Assembly: GCA_964473365.1 (NCBI GenBank)
Contig: CAYYOV010000008.1
Span: 1-64,000 of the forward strand
DNA from: 2-02-FULL-55-14 sp964473365
Lineage (GTDB): Bacteria > Bacteroidota > Ignavibacteria > UBA10030
Direction of reading: 5' to 3'
Length of the DNA stretch: 64,000 bases
A program made the position numbers and the translations under genes. How positions within the stretch are numbered: position 1 is the first letter of the stretch; every line of letters begins with the position of its first letter. Below the pieces are notes generated by a model. It searched no databases. It worked only from the letters and a program-made list of their open reading frames with translations, and had not been told where the DNA came from. Of this stretch, positions 57,581 to 64,000 are shown one piece after another.

Positions 57581-59950
57581 ATGCGTCACATCGTTCCGAC
57601 AAGATGGTGGCTCCCATGCGTGAGCCTGACGCTATCTCTTTTGGGCACTACAACCGCCCAGTGGTCAAGCTTCCCTGATCAGAACAACGTGGTCTGCTCG
57701 GCGGCTGGAAATCAGACGACGCCCACAGCCATTGGAGATGGAGACGGAGGACTGATCGTCGCCTGGGCGGATGGAAGGGCTGGTTCATACGATATCTACG
57801 TTCAGCGCATCAGCCCAACGGGAAGGATGTTGTGGGCGTCGAACGGCGTTCCTGTCTGCACGGCGCCCAACACGCAGACGTTTCCCGTGTTGATCTCAGA
57901 TGGTGAAGGCGGAGCGATCATTTCCTGGCTCGACTATCGCAGCAATGTCGCCTACGACATCTACGCGCAACGCGTCGATCACTCAGGTACAATGAAGTGG
58001 ACCATCAACGGAGTCGCAATCTGCCTTGCGCCCGGCCCGCAGGGCATCCCCGCGATGATATCGGATGGGAATCATGGCGCGATTCTCACATGGACCGATG
58101 GCCGTTACACGCGCCCGCTGGCATATCAAGGTGACATCTTTGCTCAACGGATTGATGGGTCGGGGACCAATCTATGGCCTACTGATGGAGTACGTGTTTG
58201 TCCTGACACGATGGGGAATGTCACACCGGTGGCTACGGAAGATGGATCAGGTGGAGCGATCATCAGTTGGAGGCGTCTCAATCCGGACGTCGTGTATGCC
58301 CAGCATCTCAGTGCCACCGGTAGCATCCTTTGGGATTCGACGGGCGTCGCCATAGGAGGACCAGGTACCTACCCCGGGATTGCTCCCGACGGGCGCGGTG
58401 GAGCCTACATCGCGTGGAACGACTTCAGAGGTGGAGGCCCAGGTTCTGTGTTTGCTCAACATGTCGACGCATCGGGAAAGAATTGGTGGACAGTCGGTGG
58501 CGAGTCGATTGGAATAGCTGGAAGTTCGCAGGAAAGTCCGAGACTCATACCTGACAACAGTGGGGGGGCCATTGTTACGTGGAGTGGCCACGGGCCCTTT
58601 GATTTCAATATCTTTGCCAGACGAATTGATGCTGAAGGTAGGTTCCTCTGGGATTCGATCGCCGTTTGTACGTACCGAGGCGACCAGCGTCATCCTGTTC
58701 TCACGTCTGACGGGAATGGTGGCGCCGTGATCGCCTGGGTCGACACCTCAGGCGGGTCTGATGATGTGTACGCGCAGCATATGGACGGTGACGGCGTCGT
58801 CCGGTGGTCAGCGAGTGGCGTGCCCGTTGGCAAGGGAGCTGGGCACCAGAACTCTCCTACGATCGTCAGTGACGGCCATGGCGGTGCCTTCGTTGCGTGG
58901 AGCGATTCTCGTTGGGGCGCGTGGGACATCTATGCGCAGCGACTCGATCCGCTCGGGAACTGTTATCCAGCCCCGTGGATCCAAAGAGTGGGGGATGTGG
59001 CGAATGACCAAGGCGGAAAACTCCGACTCCTTTGGGATCCCTCGTCTCTCGATACGTGGGGCCAATCGACGATCGCTTCCTACACCGTCAAGATGGGTGT
59101 GCGCGCCTCGGGGATCCTCGGGAAGAGCGTAGCAGGAACAGCAGAAGCTGGACTCTACTGGCAGACGGCGGCGGTAGTGGAAGCGGATTGGTCGCCAGGC
59201 TACTCGTCAATCATCTCTACGTCATCCGACTCCGGGCTCCAGGGGATTCCACTCTACTATTTCCAAGTGTGGGCAAGTTCCGGGGACGGCTCGGTCATAT
59301 GGTATTCGAACATTGACAGTGCTTACTCCGTGGACAACATTCCTCCTGTGGGTATCGTCGCCCCATCGCTGTGGGCCAATGGAAATGGTAACATCGTGCT
59401 ACGCTGGAATCGTAACGACGTCGATCCCGACCTGATGGGATACAAGATCTATCGCTCACGTGAATCGGGATTTGCAGCCGGTGCTTCAACATACCTGGCA
59501 TCGACTCAGGATACCGTGTTCGTCGACGAAACCGCCCTGATCACATCGGGATTCTATTATCGGATTGCCGCGGAAGACGTCCATGGGAATGTCGGTCCCT
59601 ATACATCACCATTGTCCTATGGCACGACAGGTATCGACGAGAGTATCCCGCTAACGTTGGATCTGCACCAGAACTTCCCGAATCCCTTCAATCCCGCGAC
59701 ACGGATCAGCTTCACGCTCCCGACACATGGGGAGGTCAGGATCGAAATATGCGATCTTCTGGGTAGGACGGTCCGAGTGCTCGTCCACCGGGAGATGTCG
59801 CCCGGCCATCATATGATTGAATGGGACGGTAAGAGTGCGACGGGGACTTCAATGCCAACGGGTGTCTATATCTGCAGGCTGTCCTGGCTTGATTTGTCGA
59901 ATCCCAAACCCGCGACAGTACGAACGAGAAAGCTTTCGCTTGTCAGATAG
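57581..59950 (+). CDS. Secreted beta-propeller-like protein with FN3 and T9SS sorting domain
   Basis: This 789-residue protein has a signal peptide (LPCVSLTLSLLGTTTAQ). About seven to eight repeats of 50-55 residues follow, with pattern SDGxGGAIIxWxDxR, DIYAQRVD, W and GV (SDGEGGAIISWLDYR, SDGNGGAVIAWVDTS). An FN3-like region (about 600-690) precedes a T9SS tail NFPNPFNPATRISF...GVYICRLSW. GGAG lies 7 bases before the ATG. Probably a cell-surface protein; no catalytic motif. Confidence 0.9.
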   Translation: MRHIVPTRWWLPCVSLTLSLLGTTTAQWSSFPDQNNVVCSAAGNQTTPTAIGDGDGGLIVAWADGRAGSYDIYVQRISPTGRMLWASNGVPVCTAPNTQTFPVLISDGEGGAIISWLDYRSNVAYDIYAQRVDHSGTMKWTINGVAICLAPGPQGIPAMISDGNHGAILTWTDGRYTRPLAYQGDIFAQRIDGSGTNLWPTDGVRVCPDTMGNVTPVATEDGSGGAIISWRRLNPDVVYAQHLSATGSILWDSTGVAIGGPGTYPGIAPDGRGGAYIAWNDFRGGGPGSVFAQHVDASGKNWWTVGGESIGIAGSSQESPRLIPDNSGGAIVTWSGHGPFDFNIFARRIDAEGRFLWDSIAVCTYRGDQRHPVLTSDGNGGAVIAWVDTSGGSDDVYAQHMDGDGVVRWSASGVPVGKGAGHQNSPTIVSDGHGGAFVAWSDSRWGAWDIYAQRLDPLGNCYPAPWIQRVGDVANDQGGKLRLLWDPSSLDTWGQSTIASYTVKMGVRASGILGKSVAGTAEAGLYWQTAAVVEADWSPGYSSIISTSSDSGLQGIPLYYFQVWASSGDGSVIWYSNIDSAYSVDNIPPVGIVAPSLWANGNGNIVLRWNRNDVDPDLMGYKIYRSRESGFAAGASTYLASTQDTVFVDETALITSGFYYRIAAEDVHGNVGPYTSPLSYGTTGIDESIPLTLDLHQNFPNPFNPATRISFTLPTHGEVRIEICDLLGRTVRVLVHREMSPGHHMIEWDGKSATGTSMPTGVYICRLSWLDLSNPKPATVRTRKLSLVR

Positions 59951-59968
59951 ATTAGGCCGAACCAAGGG

Positions 59969-60000
59969 CCCGGGAGTGAACCCGGGATGTGTTGTTTCCT
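59969..60000 (+). terminator. Probable terminator after the second T9SS gene
   Basis: CCCGGG, loop AGTGAA, CCCGGG followed by ATGTGTTGTTTCC. A short but GC-only stem 18 bases after the stop, with a moderately T-rich tail. Confidence 0.6.
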
Positions 60001-60223
60001 GTGGCGCGAATTGGCCCGGCCTATCCTCCCTGGCTCACCCGTTCCATGGAACCAACCTATACGGCGCCTGATCAGCAGAACGACGAAAGTAAGGTGGTGA
60101 GGGTGACCGAAGCGATGGATCGTGCTCGTCCGAGATCAGCACGTCGGGGCCTCACGATTGCATATCTCCGTCGATTCAGCAATATTGCGACGGGCACACG
60201 CATTCAGGAGACATCCACAGGAA

Positions 60224-61660
60224 TTGGAAAATCATCAGCCGCATCTGCGGCGCGTTCTCGGCCTCTCTGACCTCAGCTTCTTCCTCGTTGCCGCGCTGGT
60301 AAACCTCAACAGCGTACCGGTCGTCGCGAGCGCCGGCGCAAACGCCATCCTCTTCTGGGTCCTCGGATTCGTCCTCTTCTTTATCCCCCAGGGTATCGCC
60401 GTCGTCGAACTGACCAGCCGATTTCCACAAGAGGGTGGGATCTACCAGTGGAGCAAGATCGCATTTGGCGAGTTCCACGGCTTTATGTCGGGGTGGTGCT
60501 ACTGGGCCAATAACATCTTCTACATCCCGACCCTGCTCTTCTACATGGTTGGCTTTGCCGCGTTCATCGGCGGCGAAACGACCGCGCCACTCTCCTCCGA
60601 CCCGATCCTGCTCTCCGTTGCGTCACTCGTCCTGTTGTGGATGATCACGGGCCTCAATGTGCTGGGATGGGGCGTTGGGAAATGGGTGCAACGTTTGGGT
60701 GTGGCCGGAACGGTCCTGACGACAGCGATCGTCCTCTCCGTCGGGTTCGTCTCCCTGCAGGTGAACGGTGTTCCCGCGACTGAGATGCGCCTCGACATCG
60801 ACTCGGTCCTGGGTGATTGGCGGGTCCTGTCGCTGCTGAGTATCGTTTGTCTCAACTATGTCGGCCTCGAGCTGGGCTCGGTGCTGGGTGACGAGATCAA
60901 GGATCCTCGGCGTCTCATGCCTCGTGCAGCGATCATCGCCGGTGGCGTGACAGTAGTGATCTACGTCCTGGCTACGTATGCGCTGCAACTGACGATCCCC
61001 GCCGCCGAGATCGGAGTCATCGACGGCATCCTGCAAGGCGTCCAGCGTGCCGTGATCGATCTTCAGCTCCCTTGGCTGGTCGTTCCGATCGCACTGCTCA
61101 TGACATTGAATGCGGCGGGGAACACCTCTGCTTGGCTGGCGGGGTCCGCACGGATCCCGTTCGTCATCGGTCTCGACCGCTACCTGCCGTCGGCCCTGGC
61201 GCGACTGCATCCGAGGTATGAGACGCCGCATGTCTCGCTGATCGTCCAAGGCATTGCCTCGAGCCTCTTTATTCTGCTGAATGCCATCGGAGCGTCGGTG
61301 CATGACATGTATCTGAGCCTCCTGCAGACGACCATCATACTCCAGCTCATTCCGTATCTCTACATGTTTGCAGCCCTCTTCCGGTTCAGCCGTAGCGGAC
61401 ACTCAGCGGCCGGCGAGCTGGGATACTTCCGAAGCCCGACTTTGTTGCGGTCGGCTGCTGCATTGGGTTTTGTCGTCACGGGGGCCGGGATCGCTCTGGC
61501 ATTCGTGCCTGGCAGTGGCGTAGAGAGCGCCTGGTACTTCGAGCTGAAACTCCTGATGGGCGTCCTTAGCTTCGTCGTCCCGGCATTTGTGATCTACCGG
61601 ATCCAGGAGAGAAAACAGCCCGCCGAGATTCCCGTCAGCATGGAATCGGTTTCGGAATGA
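60224..61660 (+). CDS. APC-family amino-acid permease
   Basis: This protein of about 478 residues has 12 predicted helices and the APC start LRRVLGLSDLSFFLVAALV. The conserved region FPQEGGIYQWSKIAFGEFHGF and LNAAGNTSAWLAGSARIPFV match the basic amino acid/polyamine antiporter or glutamate:GABA antiporter group. The start is uncertain: TTG 60224 gives MENHQPHLRRVLGL; the frame stays open to GTG 60122. The substrate is unknown. Confidence 0.88.
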   Translation: MENHQPHLRRVLGLSDLSFFLVAALVNLNSVPVVASAGANAILFWVLGFVLFFIPQGIAVVELTSRFPQEGGIYQWSKIAFGEFHGFMSGWCYWANNIFYIPTLLFYMVGFAAFIGGETTAPLSSDPILLSVASLVLLWMITGLNVLGWGVGKWVQRLGVAGTVLTTAIVLSVGFVSLQVNGVPATEMRLDIDSVLGDWRVLSLLSIVCLNYVGLELGSVLGDEIKDPRRLMPRAAIIAGGVTVVIYVLATYALQLTIPAAEIGVIDGILQGVQRAVIDLQLPWLVVPIALLMTLNAAGNTSAWLAGSARIPFVIGLDRYLPSALARLHPRYETPHVSLIVQGIASSLFILLNAIGASVHDMYLSLLQTTIILQLIPYLYMFAALFRFSRSGHSAAGELGYFRSPTLLRSAAALGFVVTGAGIALAFVPGSGVESAWYFELKLLMGVLSFVVPAFVIYRIQERKQPAEIPVSMESVSE

Positions 61661-61867
61661 TCTAGGGTAGCCTGGACGCGTCCGACGGTCAAGCGTATCG
61701 CGTGATACGGTCTGCCCGGATGAGTGGAGAGCCTTTCATGTTGATGGGCTACCCACCGTTCGGGCTGCTTCATGTCGCAGGCATAGGAATGGTCGCTCAA
61801 CGGCAAGTCTCAAAAAGTCACTACCTTGGATGTGTCGCTCGCGTCACGCCGGAATCGGAGACCATCA
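61661..61867. other. Intergenic region upstream of acyl-CoA synthetase
   Basis: No gene recognised. It contains a CGTATC/GATACG inverted repeat near 61693-61708 and a TACCTT hexamer at 61822-61827 that could be a -10, but no matching -35 is seen. Confidence 0.4.
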
Positions 61868-63583
61868 GTGGAACCCCTGACTGAACGAACCCTCGTGCAC
61901 GTGCTCGAACGAAGCGTGCGGCTGTATCGAAACCGTCCCGCGATCGGGTTCGTGGATGAAATGCCGCTGAGTTTTTCAGATCTCCAGCAAGAGGTCATAC
62001 ACCTTCAGCACTTTTTGCGCGAGCAGGGGGTTGTCCACGGTGACCGGGTGGCGATCCTGGGAGAGAGCAGTCCAAACTGGGCGGTGTCGTATTTCGCCGT
62101 TACGACCCTTGGCGCTGTCGCGGTTCCCGTACTGCCGGACTTCCATACCACCGAGGTCCATCACATTCTCCGCCATGCAGGGTGCAAGGTAGTGTTCGTA
62201 TCGGAACGGACCTACCACAAGGTCGAGACCCTGGACGAAGACGCATTCCATGCGATCGTCCTGCTCGACAACCTCTCGCATCTGCATCCTCGCACATCGA
62301 AAGACAACCTGCGCGTATTGTTGCGGGACGGCGGCAAGGAACTCCGAAAGATCAAGAACAAAGCCCTCCGGATGGCCGGTTGGCAGAAGACGGTCGTGAC
62401 GGAAACTGACGTGGCGTCCATCATCTATACTTCCGGGACGACGGGTCATTCGAAAGGGGTGGTCCTGACGCATCGGAACATCGTATGGAATGCCGAAGCG
62501 TCCTCGCGGATCCCGGGGATATCGTCAGAGGATCGTATGCTCTCCGTCCTGCCCCTTGCGCACGTGTATGAATGCACGCTTGGGCTGGTCCTTCCCGTGA
62601 TGCAAGGCGCTTCCGTATCCTACCTGCGCAAACCTCCTACAGCTCCCGTCCTCCTACCGGCACTGCAATCGGTGAGGCCAACCGCCATGCTGACGGTTCC
62701 CCTGATCATTGAGAAGGTCATCAAGTCGGGCGTGATGAAGGAGATCAAGAAGAAAGCAGCTGTCAGGATGCTCTACCGGTTGCCCGTCTTTCGCCGGCGG
62801 ATCAATCGGATGGCAGGGAAGAAGCTCAAACAGATGTTCGGAGGAGAACTGCGATTCTTCGGGATCGGTGGAGCTGCCCTTGCGCCCGATGCCGAACGGT
62901 TCCTGATCGAGGCAGCGTTTCCGTACGCGATCGGGTATGGACTGACGGAAACGTCACCGCTTGTCGCTGGATGCAACGCAATGAATTCGAGGTTCCGCGC
63001 GATCGGACCGGTCCTGCCTGAGGTAGAAGTCCGGATCGAGCAAGCAATGCCGTCTTCCGGCGTCGGCGAGATCGTCGTGCGAGGCCCAGGCGTGATGCAG
63101 GGATACTACAACGATCCGGTCCGAACGTCGGAAGTGTTGAGCTCGGACGGGTGGTTCCATACCGGGGACCTCGGTTCCTTCGACAAGGACGGGTACCTCT
63201 ATGTCCGCGGGCGCAAGAAGAATGTCATCCTAGGCCCGGCAGGGGAGAACATCTATCCGGAGGCAGTGGAGTCTGTGATCAACAGGGTCGATGTGGTCCT
63301 TGAATCACTGGTCTACAGCGACCAAGGACAATTGGTGGCAAGGATCTACCTTGACTACGAACGGCTTGATGCGGTGTTCGCCGAGCTCAGGTTGACGGAA
63401 TCGCAGGCCAAAGAACGCGTCCAGCAACTTCTCGAAGAGGTTCGGCGGCAGGTGAACGACCAGGTCTCAGGTTTCTCAAAGCTTGCGCGCGTGATCGAGC
63501 AGACAGAGCCCTTCGAGAAGACGCCGACGCAGAAGATAAAAAGGTACCTGTACGCCGAGCCGGGAGAACACCGAGCGGCGTAG
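61868..63583 (+). CDS. Long-chain acyl-CoA synthetase (AMP-forming)
   Basis: This 571-residue ANL-superfamily ligase has the AMP-binding P-loop IIYTSGTTGHSKGVVLTH, PLAHVYE, GYGLTETSP, GWFHTGDLGSFDKDGYL, the hinge GRKKN and the C-terminal catalytic Lys in PTQKIKRY. GTG 61868 was chosen because GGAG lies 7 bases upstream. It activates fatty acids to acyl-CoA through acyl-AMP, which would feed the acyl-CoA dehydrogenase pathway encoded at 19375-22582. Confidence 0.95.
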   Translation: MEPLTERTLVHVLERSVRLYRNRPAIGFVDEMPLSFSDLQQEVIHLQHFLREQGVVHGDRVAILGESSPNWAVSYFAVTTLGAVAVPVLPDFHTTEVHHILRHAGCKVVFVSERTYHKVETLDEDAFHAIVLLDNLSHLHPRTSKDNLRVLLRDGGKELRKIKNKALRMAGWQKTVVTETDVASIIYTSGTTGHSKGVVLTHRNIVWNAEASSRIPGISSEDRMLSVLPLAHVYECTLGLVLPVMQGASVSYLRKPPTAPVLLPALQSVRPTAMLTVPLIIEKVIKSGVMKEIKKKAAVRMLYRLPVFRRRINRMAGKKLKQMFGGELRFFGIGGAALAPDAERFLIEAAFPYAIGYGLTETSPLVAGCNAMNSRFRAIGPVLPEVEVRIEQAMPSSGVGEIVVRGPGVMQGYYNDPVRTSEVLSSDGWFHTGDLGSFDKDGYLYVRGRKKNVILGPAGENIYPEAVESVINRVDVVLESLVYSDQGQLVARIYLDYERLDAVFAELRLTESQAKERVQQLLEEVRRQVNDQVSGFSKLARVIEQTEPFEKTPTQKIKRYLYAEPGEHRAA

Positions 63584-63664
63584 AGGGCGGCATCGTGGTG
63601 AAGGTCTCACGCCCTGCACATGAGCAAGCGTCCGCCGATTGCGGGCTTTGTTGATGTTGTGGGG

Positions 63665-63732
63665 TCGACCGGTCACGTTAGCGGCCTGGACCGCACCAGG
63701 GACAAACCGTCGGAGGCGTGGTGACCGGTCGA
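63665..63732. repeat. 12-bp inverted repeat pair
   Basis: TCGACCGGTCAC (63665-63676) and GTGACCGGTCGA (63721-63732) are perfect inverted copies 44 bases apart, in the gap between the convergent acyl-CoA synthetase and hypE. They could form a large stem or be binding sites. Confidence 0.6.
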
Positions 63733-63803
63733 AGAGTGGCGCTACGGTCAGCGCGTTGCTGAGCTTCATGTCCCGGCCGACCGCAAGAGTCCACGATCAG
63801 AGA

Positions 63804-64000
63804 TCAACAGATCCGCGGCAGTTGTTCACCGGAGAGCATCTGGACCACGCGCGTTCCACCGACGGTGGTTTGCATGACGACCACGCCGGGATGATCGTCT
63901 GTTACCGTGCCGATGCGCCGAGCGCTCTTCCCGAGCGGATGCGCTTGCATCTCAGCGAGCACGATCGCCTCGACGGAGGGAGGAACGATGGCGATCAGCA
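63804..64000 (-). CDS. hypE: Hydrogenase maturation factor HypE, C-terminal end (partial)
   Basis: The minus-strand frame entering at the right edge reads LIAIVPPSVEAIVLAEMQ, then ARRIGTVTDDHPGVVVM, GGTRVVQM, and ends SGEQLPRIC followed by a stop at 63804. The terminal PRIC with C-terminal Cys is the HypE hallmark: HypF carbamoylates it and HypE dehydrates it to a thiocyanate for the [NiFe] cyanide ligands. About 65 codons are visible. More hyp or hydrogenase genes probably lie beyond the window. Confidence 0.9.
   Translation of the reverse strand, partial: LIAIVPPSVEAIVLAEMQAHPLGKSARRIGTVTDDHPGVVVMQTTVGGTRVVQMLSGEQLPRIC

Noticed and set aside
63476..63769. 97-codon minus-strand frame
   Set aside because: It overlaps the 3' end of the acyl-CoA synthetase and has no motif; the 12-bp inverted repeats lie inside it.
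1..64000. CRISPR arrays, complete insertion sequences, prophage genes
   Set aside because: No regularly spaced direct repeats, transposase, integrase or phage structural gene was found.

Overview
The window is about 60% GC, densely coded bacterial chromosome with long co-directional operons and many ATGA, TGATG, GTGA or TTGA start/stop overlaps. Two secreted proteins end in the PNPFNP-type C-terminal sorting domain of the type IX secretion system. There is also a TonB receptor with a carboxypeptidase-regulatory-like plug extension, a bacillithiol-type deacetylase and a CxxxY-type CcmE. Together these point to the FCB group, most likely the Ignavibacteriota/Kapaibacteriota/Chlorobiota side. 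The promoters I can read are sigma-70 like (TTGnnn, 17 bp, TAnnnT) rather than the Bacteroidia -33/-7 type. The genus cannot be fixed from the sequence.

Layout. 1-137: start of a cold-shock protein. 383-4724 (minus): NfeD protease, slipin and a full-length family-B DNA polymerase whose exonuclease and polymerase catalytic motifs have decayed, as one operon behind tRNA-Ser(GGA). 4910-8924: response regulator, HEAT-repeat membrane protein, processive GT2 glycosyltransferase and YaiO-like outer-membrane barrel, a candidate exopolysaccharide module, with tRNA-Ser(CGA) embedded on the other strand. 8958-17854: PerR-type regulator, two peroxiredoxins, a tetrahydrobiopterin-like set (eukaryote-type PTPS, FolE, two SDRs), a TPR lipoprotein, PyrK, PyrD and FolC. 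17837-19292: rho with a strong promoter and a C-rich leader. 19375-22582: thiolase, 3-hydroxyacyl-CoA dehydrogenase, acyl-CoA dehydrogenase. 22668-23042 (minus): panD. 23208-27681: LemA/TPM pair, DAHP synthase, a response regulator with a degenerate HisKA-like tail, a second TPM protein and a nitrilase-family amidase.

27772-39721: a nearly continuous gene train. It runs from a membrane-anchored unknown through a CapA-like protein, BamD, a thioesterase, an FG-GAP protein and a secreted HExxH protein to the cytochrome c maturation genes ccmABCDEF, including a 43-residue CcmD. 39802-41389 (minus): SirB1-like protein and BshB1. 41538-44069: TonB-dependent receptor. 44098-52016: xseA, xseB, dxs, Gfo/Idh/MocA oxidoreductase, SAM hydrolase, ribD, serine hydrolase, ribE. 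52100-52426: secG.

52582-57406 is an accessory segment starting at tRNA-Lys(CTT). Several copies of the tRNA 3' end, interrupted by a small palindrome and mostly followed by intrinsic terminators, delimit blocks. The blocks carry a truncated C39-like peptidase, an AT-richer T9SS repeat protein and an NmrA-like oxidoreductase. 57581-63583: a second T9SS protein, an amino-acid permease and a long-chain acyl-CoA synthetase. 63804-64000 (minus): the C-terminus of HypE, so a [NiFe]-hydrogenase maturation locus probably begins just outside the window.
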